From contig VZTI01002652.1 in assembly GCA_013397865.1 (NCBI GenBank), forward strand, positions 4,312,422 to 4,376,421: 64,000 nucleotides of DNA, in the 5' to 3' direction. The stretch's first letter is position 1, and the number at the start of each line of letters is the position of its first letter. The stretch comes from Struthidea cinerea. Taxonomy: Eukaryota; Chordata; Aves; Passeriformes; Corcoracidae. A model generated the notes under the pieces. The model saw only the letters and a program-made list of their open reading frames with translations, did not search any database and had not been told where the DNA came from. Of this stretch, positions 43,001 to 56,486 are shown one piece after another. Position numbers and translations under genes: made by a program.

Positions 43001-46000
43001 ATGGCTCTTTGGAGGGGCAGGGGATGTTTTAGTATTGATCTCGCATTTAGATGTTTAGCTCACATTTCCAGATTGTCCTTCAGCTCTGAATAGGAGCTTG
43101 CTGGCTGCATGGTGACAGTGGCCACCACCAGCCTGCCCTCATCCGGCAGCAGGACCAGTGGGAGAAGGGATGGCCAGGTTGGTGGCGGCAGGGAAATGTC
43201 ATGCCTTGCTGAGCAACAGAATTGCAAAGACAAAAAAGCTCGGTCTTGAAAATTAGCAACACCTGAGTGGCCCTTCTGCAGTCTTCCACATCATCTCCAG
43301 AGACATTTCCCTGTTGCACCAGCTTTACCTCAGGGGATGGATGCCACTGCAAGCCATGCTGCCCTCACTGCCACTCTCATGCCACTTTCCCCTCCCTGAC
43401 CTGCCACAGGGCTTTAGAAATCAAAGGGGCTGGAGCTCCAGAAGCCCTGCCAGGTTCCCCACCCACAAAAGTGCCCGTGGGGCTCTGCCTTCATCAGCAA
43501 GGTGTGGGTTTCTAGCCATCCTTCTCACAGAGAAAAGACTTGAAAAGGTAAAACGAATGTAGCCTGGGGGCTCAGGAACCAGAGATGAAATAAGAGAAGT
43601 TCCAAAACTTCACTTTTTTCCTTCTTTTTGTTCTACTCTCACAATCTTTATGCCAGTTTTTGGCTTTCCTCAGGCCTGGCTCCTGGGCTGAGGTGCCTGA
43701 GGGTAACACTGTGCCAGGGCCCCCTGAGAGAGCTGCTGAGGTGTCCTGGGAGAGCTTTGCAGTCTCCTGCTGCAGCAAAGATGCTTTCCCCTCAGAGTGG
43801 GAGAGGTGAGCTGCTGGCAACCACCCCAATCCCCCTGCATGTGGTGGGAGTCCCAGGCAGGCTGCCGGCCCCTCACTCTCCATCTGGCTCACACCAGGGT
43901 GTGCAGTCCCTTCTGCACTGTGTGCCTGGAGCTGTGGCTCCTCCCTGGGACATCTCCCGATGAGCTGATGGCCCTCCCTTCGCCTCTTCCCCAGGGCAGC
44001 CAAGCCGTGTGGCTCTGTGCAAGCGCAGCAGGAGGACAGATCTGAGGAGACAGGAGGAAAACGAACTCCCTTAAATGTGATGGAGGCGACTGCCTGGTTC
44101 TGTCAGCCATTGCCCCCTCTGCCCCCCTCCTCCCCGCACCCAGCTTGTCTCCTGCTGTTTTTCTCTCTGTCTGGGTATAAGATGTCACAAGGATTAGGCC
44201 CAAATCTCCCTGGGTGCTGCACTCGCCCCATGCTCATCTCTTGAGGTCACCTTGGAGTTGAGTGCTGTCCCCTCTAAGCAGGGAGTTGGCCACAAAGGCG
44301 ACGGCAGTGGAAATCTCACCCTTGAAACGCTGGGTGGGAGCAGATGTGAAGCTCTGTTGTCACCCTTCAAGAACAAACCATCTAAAATTGTTTAAATGGT
44401 GACCAGAGAGCATTGCTGCTGGAAGAGGGATCACTGCTGCACCAGGGCAGCGGGGCTGGAGCCACGGGAGTGCTCAGGCACAGCCCTGGTTCTCAACCCC
44501 TCCAGTTTTGCCACAGCTCCCAGGATGGTCACCAAATGCAAGTTTGTGAACCATGGTGCTGGCACCATGATCGCAAGATGCACAGATGTGTGAGGCAGTG
44601 AGCACTGGGAGTCACGGCAGTGAGTGGCACCATCCAGGCAGATCACCATGGTTTGGGGGTCACTGCTGTCAAATGATGTCATAGTGTATTACATTTGCTC
44701 CATGACCTTGCTGGCAGCGGATGCAAACCTTATGGACTCTCCTAGTGAACTTCATCTCCTTCCCAAAATGCCTCAGAGAGGCCAAACCTGCCCCCAGTGC
44801 CTGAAAGCCATCCCTGCAACCCTGTACCCATGCATCCGGGGTGTGTGAGATGGATGCAGTTTTCCTGCTGTCCCTTTCCCCTGCGCATCCGTCCACCCCA
44901 ACACACTGCCTCCGCCACCGTCAGGGCAGCCACCTTCCTCCCCGCTGTCCCGGGAGACAGCTCTTCTTGTCCTGACACGCAGCAACTCTGCAGTGGGGCT
45001 GCCTCACCAGCGGCCTTTAATGAGGAGTTAATTGCAGCTGACACTGCCTGGGCCAGGGAGTTCTCTCCTGGGTCTCCACTAGCACTTGGCCAGGATGGAG
45101 TGCAAGGGGAGGAAGAGTCAGTGCTGCAGGTAAATGTGCTCCAAGACAGACAGCGAGGGAGCAAGGGCTGCCGCATCTTTATTCCCTGTTGACCCATTTA
45201 AAGCAAGCACCGGTGACTAAGGGAGCTGGCAGGAGGATAAAAATACCTCCCACATGTTCACCAGGAGGCCAAGGACAGAAATAGGGGTGCCATCACCTCT
45301 CTGGTGAGTGGTTGGGGTCACACAGTGTTTTGCAGTCCCAAAAGTGGAGTCTCCAGTGTCTCTCAGCAAACACAACTGCAGCGGGGTCTCCTCTGCTCAG
45401 AGCTTCCTGTCACACATCGTCCCGAGTCAGCTCCCTTGCAACCTCCCTTTCCTTCCTTGGGGCTGAAGCAATCAAAAAAAAAAACAAACAAAAAAACCCC
45501 CAAAAGCAGAGGTTCCCCCTTACTTCCAGCAAAAGGAGGAAAACATCGCACAAGGAAATCTTCCCTGCAGACCTCAGCCGCGCAGGTCACTGCACTGCTG
45601 CTGAAATATCTGTGTCACTGCACTGCTCACGCTGTTGGGGTCATATCCCTGTTGGGCTACATCCCACTGCAGCCAGAGAGGACAGATCCTGGGGTCTTCC
45701 TCACCTCTCTGGCCTGAGCTGCTCCAGACACTGCCATGTCATGGGAAAACACACACAATTTTCTGGATTGGCAGCAGGGATCCAGTGCTGCCTTCCTAGC
45801 CCTTCTACACTGGCACACCTGGGAGCTTTTGCACTTGGAGTGGGCTCATCACACAGTCACTTTGCTGGCACGATGCTGGAGACCAGCAACCACACCTGGT
45901 ACCTGGTATTTTATTTGGTCTTCTTCAGGTCACACAGCTGCCTGCTGTTTTATTAAACCTTGAAATACATCTTTTGCAGGCAGAAAAATATTGAATGAAG

Positions 46001-48049
46001 ATGGTTTCTTAGCAAACCAAAAGGTCTTAAACCAAGTGAGTGGACTACAGCAGATAGCCCATCCACTTGACTGCATCTAACAGTTCAGGAAGGAAGAAGA
46101 ACCCATGCAGGAGGGTGCTGTGCCCAGGCTCACAGAGGGCACCAGTTTTCCTCACATGGGATAGCACAGAGAGGTGTCACAAGGAGGTATCAGCCACCTT
46201 CCCTACCTGGTGGGCACAGAGTCCACTGGCCAGGCATGGGGACAAGGGCTGGTGTGCGCCAGGCATGCTTACCAACACTTGTGAGTTCAAAGAGGAGGCA
46301 CTTGTGGGGTTTGCTAATGATTTGTTTATAAAAAGATAGGGGCTTGGGGTGAGTTGCAGCAAGGAGCTGGCAAGCTCTGGGTCTCTCTTATCTCAAACTC
46401 CTTGTCAGGGATGGAGAAGTCTTGCAAAACAGCAAGCAAAGAAGTCTCTCTTGCCTATGGCTTTCACGGACTGATATATCCCCAAAATGTGGGTGAGCAT
46501 TAGCAGGACACTGAATGTTGAGGCAGAGGTTTGAGGCACCAGCCAGTTGCACAGCATGCTGAGTGGGCAGCACCAGAACCCAAACATTGCTGTCCCTGAA
46601 GGACTTGCTTGCTGAATATATCCACCCAGATATATAAGTAGACTGTAGGGCAATGCCTTAATGCTACTGAGGATGTAAATTGGTCTCCTGGAGAGTTAGA
46701 GTCATTGGGAGAAGCAGTATGTGCTGAAATAGGCAGTCCTGCTTACTAAATCTGTAATTCCAGCTCTGGCTATATTTTCATCTTTCTAATAATATGTGCA
46801 AATATAGTAAGGATGAATCACAGGCTGCAGGCTTCAGGGTTTTTTTCCCATCCTTTCTCTGCAAATCCATCATGTGGGGGAGAGGGGCTGATGGAGGAAA
46901 GGAGCTCAGACCCAGGGGAGATCCTGTCCCAAGCAAGCCTAAATCCATCCCCTTGTGCCCCTGCGTGCTGTCAATGCCAGCCAGGAGCAAGCAGTCCCTC
47001 CCACTCTGATTGTCTCCACCATTTCATCCCTGCAGTGTAACATTCCTGCCCAGGAACATTTCTTTCCCCGGATGCTCCTGAGCCATTCCCAAACCAGTGG
47101 ACCTGTCCCATCCCTGTCTGCATCCCAGGGCTTGTACATCCCCACATCTGGATTTGCCTGCTGGGAATTTCTTGCTTTGTTGCAGGGACCTTTTGCAAAT
47201 GTTAATGCTTTCCTTGCACTGGAGAGCTCTTCGGCTGATCTGCCAGAACACATTTCACACGCTTCTCCTAAAATTATGCCCTTTGCTTTTCCCGGCGTTC
47301 AAGCTGAAGCAGAGCCCGGTGTGCCAGCGGCATGCAAGGAGAGCAGCGAGTCGGCCGTGCCTGGCTGCGGGGGCAGCGGAGCGAGGGGTTAAGCGCTGCC
47401 CAAGTGAGCATTTGCTGCATGCTGGCTCCTGGGCAGAGGGGGGACAGCAGGGGTCCGCATGGACCCACCCTGTTGCTCGGGCTTCATGAGCAAGACAGGC
47501 TTCCAACACTGCCCCTGTGACAGCGCACATAAACCTGAGTTCAGAGCACGTCACAGTTTAGGCATGAGCATTTTAGCTGCGGATGGCTCTGGATTTGGGC
47601 TGAAAGCAAGGGATGAGCTAAACTCCTCCTAACACCTCCCAGGCCAGCGGTTCCCCCAGTTTCTCTCTACTGGAGCCCACCCATGCTGGGCTGTACACGC
47701 TCCCTGCACAGCCTTTAGCCATGTCCTGCATTGCCACTGCTGCTCTGTGGGCCAGGAGCAGGAAAGCTGGACGAGCCCCAGCAGGTCCCTGCGGCTGAGG
47801 GAGCAGAGGGGACTGGCCATGATGTGAGAGGCAGCAGGTGGAGAGGTCAAGGGGATCTCTCCTGAGCATGGGGTCAGCGCTCAGTTGGCTGCAATGGACA
47901 CTCACTGTCACAGGGAGGTGGTGTTTAGGGGGATCTTTCTCTGCTGGTCCCGTGGCCATTTGGCATCAGAGCCAGAATGGGGCTCAGGTGGGCAGGGGAG
48001 TGCTGGGGCAAAGGGTTCCCAGCAGCCCTCTGGCACAATCTGCCCATGC

Positions 48050-48290
48050 AGATGAACATCCCTCTACACCCTCTGCATCCTCCCAATCCCCTCTATCTTC
48101 TTCATCCCTGTGTCTACTGTATGCCCCTGCGTGCTCTGCATCCCTCACCTCTGACCACGTTCCCCACCTTCTATCACATCCCCCATATCCCCCTGCATCC
48201 CTCAAATGCTCCTGCATTCTTTCATCCCCTGCATCCACAGTTTCTGTAACTTCCCACATCCCCCACATCCCCTGCATCACCTCATTCTGC
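48050..48290. repeat. Degenerate pyrimidine-rich minisatellite
   Basis: Many diverged copies of a short unit around ccctgcatcc make the + strand strongly C/T-rich over ~240 bases. Copy borders are unclear. Confidence 0.6.
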
Positions 48291-49098
48291 CACCCCAGAA
48301 CATATGTGGCTTACAGGGAGCTTGCAATTACCCCCAGCCACCCTAAATGAGGACATTTAGTGTTTACCCTCCACCAGTAGGGTTCCCCCCAAACACCCCT
48401 GTTGGGAAATGCTGTGAGGGGATCTGGATTCTGCCCTGCCAATGCGGGCTGTAAACAGTTAGTCATGACTATCATCTCTGGTTGGAGCTGCTTAAGTGCA
48501 TCTTAAATGACTCACTGGGGAATTTTTATTATATTTTTTAATACCTCACGGTGTCACTACAGGGCATGAAGTTTGCTTCGCTGAGTTTATTTTCCTGTTC
48601 CCTTGCAGATAAATAATTGAGAGGCTGAATAGCAAACCAGAAACCCAGAGAGACCACTCCTGGGAATACACTGGGAAATGTGTCACCCCAGCACCATTTA
48701 TAGATTTAATTTTGATATTAGTGGTGAGGGACAGGAAGAAAGACAAAAGGGAATTTGTCAGGAGTGTATTAAGGGGGTGAGAGGGGCTGTGGCTGCGGCT
48801 CTGAAAGAGGCTCGGGAGGGAGTTAACAGGTCTCTCCTTCCCCCTCATCCCAATCCACTGCTCCAGTTCTTTCGGACTGTCCATTATGGGATTGTCCAGT
48901 GCCAAAACGATGCTCCCTCTCATTTGGAGCAGAAAGTGCTTTTATCAGCTCACACTGCAAATAAGCTAGGACCACTCTCAAGGGAGGGCAATGGTGGCCA
49001 TGAGGGGCCAGCAAGGGCAACCAGCTGCAGCTGTCCCTTGTGTGCTCCTTTTCCAGGGAAGGAGACTGGATCCCCTCTGTGAGGGTTGAGGTCTTTGT

Positions 49099-50026
49099 CA
49101 CAGAATCACAGAATCAGTTAGGTTGGAAAAGACCTTTGAGGTCATCGAGTCCAACCTAACACCACCTTGTCAACCAGACCATGGCACTGAGTGCCACATC
49201 CAGTCTTTCCTTAAACACCTCCAGGGACGGTGACTCCACCACCTCCCTGGGCAGCCCATTGCAATGTCTAATCGCCCTTTCTGTGTAGAAATTCCTCCTA
49301 ATGTCCAACCTAAACCTCCCCTGATGCAGCTTAGACTGTGTCCTCTTGTCTTGTTGCTGGTTGCCTGGGAGAAGTGACCGACCCTCACCTGGCCACAGCC
49401 TTCTTTCAGGTATTTGTAGAGAGTGATCAGATCACCCCTGAGCATCCTCCTCTCCAGGCTAAACACCCCCAGCTCCCTCAGCTGCTGCTCACAGGACTTG
49501 TGCTCCAGCCCCTTCACCAGCTTCATTGTCCTTCTCTGGACATGCTCCAACATCTCAGTATCCTTTCTAAATTAAGGGGCCCAGAATTGAACACAGGACT
49601 CAAGCTATGGTCTAACCAGTGCCAAGTACAGGGGAAGAATCATTTCCCTAGTCCTGCTGGCCACACTATTCCTGATACAGGCCAGGATGCCATTGGCGTT
49701 CTTGGCCACCTGGACACACTGCTGGTTCATGTTCAACCAGCTGTCAGTCAGTACCCCCAGGTCCCTTTCTGCCTGGCCGCTGTCCAGCCACGCTGTCCCC
49801 AACCTGTAGCGCTGCATGGGGTTGTTGTGGCCAAAGTTCAGGACCCGGCACTTGGTCTTGTTAAACCTCATGTTGTCGGATTCAGCCCCTCTATCCAGTC
49901 TGTCCAGGTCCCTCTGCAGAGTCCTCCTACCCTCCAGCAGATTGACACCCCTTCGACTTGGTATCATCTGCAAATTTGCTAATGGTAAACTGTTGGACAT
50001 CACTGGGAATGCTAATGGAGAAGGCA
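49099..50026 (-). mobile_element. CR1 LINE 3' fragment, reversed
   Basis: The left end reads cacagaatcacagaatca, the reverse complement of the CR1 tail with tandem ATTCTGTG octamers. The minus strand then carries the 3' end of ORF2: MLEHVQRRTMKLVKGLEHKS, LRELGVFSLERRMLRGDLI, ERDLGVLTDSWLNMNQQC and NSVASRTREMILPLYLALVR. At least one frame break separates these parts, so it is not active. The 5' end is truncated, as usual for CR1. It is better kept than the copy at 28395. Confidence 0.93.
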
Positions 50027-53000
50027 AACCTTTTAGTTAAGGAAAACAGCATTAATATTTTTTTTAATTATCCAAAAACTTTCACAGTGCTGCATTTAAA
50101 TCACCAGCTTTAAAATTATCCTCACTTCACAAAGAATTAACAGCCTTACCAAATATTATTATTGTCACAGAATAAGAATGGCAATTATTTTTGGCGGAGG
50201 AGGAAGATGATCTTTTGTGTGTCACCCCCACTGTAAACCCCTATTTAAATTGCTATCCTGAGCTCAGTCTTGGCCACTGTTTTTGGCTGCAGGTGCCTTC
50301 ATCCTAGAGTTTTGCCACTCCACAAAATGCCGGCATTTCTCAAATCAGGAAGCGACATCTGGGTAGAGGGACCCAGTCAGACTGCAACCCCCGTAGGGAA
50401 GGAAATGAGAAAGACATCTGCTTCATTGAAACCTTACAGGACAGCAGAGTGTGTGTGGGGGGGGAAGATGGGGGAATCTTCTGAAAAATCCCACCTGCTC
50501 TTCCCTGCCTGCAGCCCTCCTCACAACATGCCTCCTGTGGCTGTCACCCAAACCCCTGCACTTGCCCATTGATCCAGGCTCAGAATAGCTCCTGTCGGCA
50601 GCCAGGGAGCTGTGGCCAGCCGACACTGCAGACAGCGGATGAAGGACATGGGGCTCCGTCCCCATAGCACCCCACTGCTGGCGACCTCCTCCCTCTGCAC
50701 CCCTCTGGTTTCCCCCTGGGCTCTCCTCACAGCCCCATGCTCAGAAAAGAAGGGAAAAAAGAGGAAATAACATAAAGCAGGAGAGAGAGGGGAGGATGCA
50801 ATGCAGCTTGGAGTAGGACAGGCTGTGCCATGTGCTCTAGCTCTGGCACCAGCCACCTTGCTGCCCCAATGATCCTTTTGGGGGGGTTCAGAAGTGGATC
50901 CTTACTTTTGGGGGTCTTCCACATCCCATGTCCACTTCCACAGCCCTTTGGGAATGCCAGCTTCCCAGCAGGAGGAGAGCCCTGCATTCCTTGGAGGTGT
51001 CCCTGGGAGTGGGGGGGGGTCAGTCCCTGTCACAGCAGCACCTCAAAAGGAGTGCAGAGGCTCTCCCCGCACAATCTGCCTGTCACCACTGATCACTTCA
51101 GGTGTCACATGGGGTTTGTGTCACTCGGCAAGGTTCTACTTGCCTTGCAAGCTAAGACCAGGTTAAGAATGGGTTTTAAATGACCCCACTTGCTGTGGGA
51201 GAGGGGGAAGTTACCCCCGCAAAGCCCAGGGGATGTGCAGGTTTGCCCTATGCCTGCCTTGGGGCCTTCTCTTGGAGCATCCCCTGAACGGAGCCAGGCT
51301 GATGACGTAGTGCAGGGCTGAGCATCCTCCTCCATGAGGCTGAGCGGCCTCCCTACCTAGCATATCCCTGCCCCTGCATCCCCAGGGTGCTGTGGGGCAC
51401 AGAGGCCTGGGCACCCTGAGAGCATCTGGGACAGCCGCTATGGGGCGGGAAGGGGGTTTCCCTCACACCCCAGTGTCCTCTCACAGCCCAGGTGCGCCTG
51501 CAGTCTGGCAGGTAGCTCTGGTGGTAGGTGGCATCACCCCAGGGCTCGTGTGGAATGGGCTGTGTGAAAGGGTTTGGAGGGGGTTTTCTGCAGGTGGGGT
51601 TTTTCCAGACAGGTGAAGCTGAGTGCATTGCAGTCCCTGTCCAACTGCTCTGGTCACCGAGGTCCAGTTTTGGGTGCTCCCTGGAAAACCCAGTGTGGTG
51701 TCTTCACTCCACAGTGATGGGGAGAACGTGGGGCTTTCCCTTGGCCAGCTCTTTCTGCCAGGAGAGCTTCTGTCTGCTCACCACAGCCCCTCAGGTGGTT
51801 CTGGGCTGTTCCCTCACCTTATACCCCTGGGAAGCTGCTCACTGATCACAGCCAGCAAAGCCGTGAGCTGTGGGGGTGGCCCCAAGGGAGAGCATCATCC
51901 CACAAAGGCAGTGAGGAAACCCCCTCCGTGCCAGGTACCCAGACAGGCGCTGTGCCCCCTCGCACAGCTCCCTCGGCACTCTAAAATACCGGGGATGCTG
52001 TGGGTTGTGTGTGTGTGTGCAGATGTTGTGTATGAAAATGACCAGTGCAACATCTCAGCCTCTCCCTGGTGTGCCTGTGGACCGAAGTGATCCTGACACT
52101 AAGCAAAGGAAAAAGAGACTGATCGAAGCTGAGTGGAATTTTTCTGGTTATTTTTTTTAATCTTTCTTTAAGTGAGAACACCATCTGTCTCCCCCAACTC
52201 CGTCAGCGCTTCCAGTCCCCAGGCAGCTTCGCTCTTCCTAATTACTGTCATTAGGCACTGGGTAGCAATTAGGGAGGGATGCTGATGAGCAGCATCAGGA
52301 AGGCTGTGGTCCCCTGACAGCATCGCACAGGGAGCCGGCCAGCCCCTTCTCTCCAGCCCTGGCCTTTTCCACCTGGGGAGCTTAGTGGGTAGCACAGTAG
52401 TTTCCTTTTTGGTAGAGGCTGACAGGGAGGGTATGGAGAAGGGAGGTGCTGGCTGGCAGGTCCATGTCCGGGAGGATGCCCCGGGAATGGGCTGCTCGGG
52501 GGAGCAGGACGATGGTCGAGGTGCTCAGTGCTTGCTGGGGGATGGAGCAGCAGCCCTCTGTGCTTCAGGCTGCCCCACCACCCCATGCCTGCTCTGCCCA
52601 CAGGCGGCCAGCCACCAGTGACCATTTCTCCTGGGCAGCCCAGAGGCCATGGTGATGGGCTGTGTGGTCGGACAGAGTCAGACCCCGCTGTCACCGTTCC
52701 CTCTGGCCCAGCTGGGGCTGGCCACAAGCCTGCCTGGCTCTCCCCGGTCGCCCCGGCTGCCGTGGGGCCCCGGCCCTGCCGTGGGGCCCCGGCCCTGCCG
52801 TGCCGCTCCCCGCGGCGCCGCAGCCGCGCAGGCCGGTGCGTGGTGTCAGTGCCACCTCGTGGCAGGCGTCCCGGGACTGCTGACCTCTCTTCTCCACCCA
52901 CGGCCTCCCACGGGCGTCCCCCGAGGATCGCAGGGACACCCGCAAGGCCGTCGGGCATTACTTCATGTCTGGGATGAAATGGTGCCCACTTGCCCTGCCT

Positions 53001-56000
53001 GCCCTGCCTGCTGTCAAGGCGCAGCCCTCACAGAAAGCCCGCGGAGGGACAAGTTGGGTCTGCGGGGCCTGTGCGGGGTGCTTTAGGCTGGAGTAGTTGG
53101 GCCTGCGGGTGAACTATCAGGAAACTAAACTGGTGGGTGAACCAGTAATGGGAGTGGAGAGGAGAAGGTGAGGGAGGAAAGCCTCACTTTGGAGCCTGGG
53201 GAGCCTGTGGGATTGAGAAGGGTTTGGCAGACACAACTGGTGGCTGCAGAAGATGCTTGGCCAGGTGCTCCCTCTCCTCACACTGCCATGCACTGTTGGT
53301 GAGCTGGCTCCTGCCTCTAGGACCATGGACGAAAACAAACCCACATCCCTAGGGACACCAAGGCTTCTTTCCTTTACCACCAGCATTTTTGGTGAGACTT
53401 CCAAGAGCTCAAATATGCTCATGACCTCCCCCAAAACAGGGTTAGTGGAGTTGAAATGTCTAGGGAAATACTGAGGTGATTTTGCAGTGATGAGGCTTTT
53501 AGCCTCAACTGCTTTCTCTTGCCCAGGGGTTTCCTCAGACTTTCCCCTCACTCTCTCTGAAACCCCATGCCCCTGCAGCCAGGTGAAGCCTGGCTTCACC
53601 AGCCTTTCTAGGCAGTTGTGCGGGCAGTGGGGTGGGTGCCAGGCTGGGGAGGAAGCACAGCTCCTGCCTCACAGGGGGAAGTGAGAAACTGCCGTGGAAA
53701 GTCAAAGACAGGCAACAATCCTCCCCCCCACCCCCCAAAAAAAAGACTTTCCCCAGTCCTTGTCCTAATGGCCAGCTCCTGGCATGGCTGTGGGGAGATG
53801 CAGGTGGCCAGGCTTGGCTGTTTCCTGGCCATGCAGGTGTCCATGTATACGGAATGTGCTGATAAAGCCACTGCCAGGGAAGCCTCTCTGGCTCAAAGCC
53901 CTGCTGTACCCCAAGGATTGTCATGCTGGAGAACCCTAAAGCCAGGAAAATGGGGACCTCATTCAGACCTCTGAGCATGCATTGACAATGGGTTCACTTT
54001 ATTTAATTTTTACTACCATATTTTTCATCTCTATTCCCTTGGCTCTGCATGCAGACAAGATGGACAACCCTTTGCCCTGTACATAAGGATGGAGAAGTGC
54101 ACAGAACAAATCCCTCCCAGGCAGATTGGGCAGAAGGGGAGCACTGCCCCACCACAGCTGGCAGGCAGACACGACGTGGGGAAGGCACCTCACATGCCAT
54201 AACAGAGAGGGGATCCAAGGGGCACTCACTGGTCGAGGAATACAGTGTGGATCAAATTGCCACTCTGCACGCTGCAAATGCTGCTGGCATCCCATATAGG
54301 GAGATGCCTGGCTTAAGCTCCAGCAGAAATGAGAGCAGAAGTCCTTACCTGAGCAGAAAGAGGGGCTTTTTCAATAGGATTTGTATGGGTGTTCCTTTTT
54401 CAAATTCCCAGATCGTCTGGGGTGGGCAGTGCATCCACAGGGCTGGGCTGCCGCTGTCACTGGGCGGGAAGTGGAGGTGGCTCCTGACAGTTCTGCTCCA
54501 TTTCCCTCTCACCTCCATCTCCCCTGAAACAGGTAGCTCTGTCTCCTGCACGCAGTCCTTTTTCTAGTGACACAACATCCTCCGACCTGGCTTCGGCTCT
54601 TTTCCCCACTCCAGATACACAAAGGTTGTTTGAAGTGACTTCACGAGGTTGGGTGCAGAGCATGAGGATGAGATGTCTGATTCATGCCGTGGCAATACCC
54701 CATCTGCAAAGGGCAGCATGGCTGTTGTGGGTAACTGGGACCCCAGCCCTTGAGCCTCCACAGTTTCTGCCACAGGTGTCTGGAGCCCCAGGCAACAGTT
54801 ACTGGGCACATGGCCCACCTCTTCCAGCATCCTCAGACCCGAGGCTGAGATGGGGATCCATCCCGTCCTGGATCATGCAGAGCCTCAGACAGATGAGGGT
54901 TCGCCTCTGCCAGTGTGTTAAGGTCTGGGAGAGGAATTGTGGTGAGGAATTTTGGCCTTGGCACCTGTAGCAGCGCCTGTGGCTGCCATTATGGGACAGA
55001 TGCCATGAGTCTGCCTCCAGTGCCACGACAGGGGAGAAGAGAGGTGGTCACCCTTCAACAGTAGCAGCTGTCCTGCAGCCCCAGAGAGGACTCAGGCTTG
55101 GGCAGGGAGTCACCTTCCCATCATCAGAGGGACATCCCCTCAACGCAGTGCCTCCAGCTGACCCTACTGGGCATATGGCACTCGGTGGCCCATTAGTGCC
55201 TGGTGTCAGTGCCCCCACACCTTGCTTGGCCAGCTCTGTTCAGTGTCCAAAGCCTCCCAGACGAGGAGGCCACCTCACCTAAGGAAGAGCAGACCCAGAG
55301 ATAGTGCTTCATGTAAATAAACCCCCAAAGCACTTCTAAGTGACCAATCACCTTCTCTAGGGGGTTCTCACCCAACCCAGAGTCTCTGTTCAGCCAGGGG
55401 GGATCAGCTGCTGTAATTATTCAGAATCAGCAATCCTACACTGATGAGTTCATTTCCCAAACAGAGCCCTTCATGTGCAGTAAAGCCACTTACAGGCAGG
55501 TGAATAAATCCATCTATGGGGAAATGCCTGGGATCAGCAACACCAGCCAGCTCTGGCATACAGGCAAAGCCTTGAGGACACTCTCATAAATTCAGTCATC
55601 CTGCCTACACTCACATCACTCCCTGACTGCTTTTGTGCAGTGTGGAAGCATCCATCCCAAGTGACACACGGTATTTCTGCAGCGACAGTGAGCTGAAGTG
55701 ACGGTTGTCTGGGGCTGCAATGACAAGTTCAGGGAGCTCCTCTAGACTAGCTGTCTCTATTGCCTGCCCCTGGTCCTCCCTAACTTCAGGGACTGTAGGT
55801 CAGAGCAAGGACAGATTTTTTCCCCTCTTCACTGCTTGAGAACACAAACTTTTTTCCGTACCTGGCTATGGAGGGGCTTCCCACGAGTGCCAGTGGATGC
55901 CTGCCACTGTGTGAGAGAGCCCAGAGGGCAGAGAGACCCGTGTGTCACAGAGTGCAGAAGACGGGGCAGCAGGACTGCAAATGGAGTAGATTCTGGGTGT

Positions 56001-56029
56001 GCCTTGCTCCATATGGCCTCAAGTCTCCT
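50027..56029. other. Intergenic region, right part
   Basis: About 6 kb between the CR1 copy and the TNFRSF13C 3' end. The first 200 bases are AT-rich. A CpG-rich patch at 52640-53080 is listed separately. I see no supported coding exon, RNA gene or long repeat. Confidence 0.6.
52640..53080. promoter_or_regulatory. Orphan CpG-rich island with a 19-bp duplication
   Basis: A compact block dense in CpG in otherwise CpG-poor intergenic sequence. It includes two exact tandem copies of a 19-base unit, tgccgtggggccccggccc, at 52758-52795. No gene is recognised beside it. It could be an unannotated promoter or exon, or only a GC-rich repeat. Confidence 0.4.
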
Positions 56030-56035
56030 TTTATT
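56030..56035 (-). terminator. TNFRSF13C: Putative TNFRSF13C polyadenylation signal
   Basis: TTTATT on the + strand is AATAAA on the minus strand, about 450 bases past the TNFRSF13C stop. The stretch 56036-56486 would then be its 3' UTR. Confidence 0.55.
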
Positions 56036-56486
56036 GAGGTCAGTAGCAAAAACCGAGCTACTACTGTGTGGGATTTGGTCCTAAAGTAAATCCCTGCTTC
56101 CTTTTCTCCTGCAGTTTCTGCTGTTCCAGCCCCATGTTCCCAGGAATTGCCCATCCAGCAGGAGACCTGTCCCTGCAAATGGCACAGCAGTCCCTGCTAC
56201 ACTCCATCCTCACCGACTGTGTCTCCTCTGCCTCCTCCCAATGGTTCAGCCAGCTGTCAACAGCTCATTGTAACTCAGCATGATCCACTTTGGCTTCCTC
56301 CAGCATTTATAGGTGTAACTTGGGACTCAGCACAAAAAGGACAGTCATCTTAAAAGGCTGGTCTTGCTAAAGGCAAAAGCTGGTTCTCAGAGAGCTCATA
56401 CCCGTGGAAGGCTTCACTCGTCCCAGGAACAGGTTGTCCGTGTCCAAAGGGATCAGCCAGAGCACTCCAGCCCATTCCCTTTACCC

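Larger units (their letters stand above)
35336..49098. other. Intergenic region, left part
   Basis: About 13.8 kb upstream of SHISA8 without a gene I can support. Open frames of up to 275 residues occur (for example 37507-38334 minus), but they lack family similarity, splice context and normal composition. There is a G-run at 37055-37073, a CpG-rich patch at 37080-37250, a weaker one at 39900-40140, and a pyrimidine-rich repeat at 48050-48290. AT-rich patches at 36560-36660, 38740-39010 and 48470-48780 might be regulatory. Confidence 0.6.

Noticed and set aside
48507..48516. TGACTCACTGG seen both here and at 63106
   Set aside because: An 11-base coincidence with no shared flanks. Not evidence of a repeat family.
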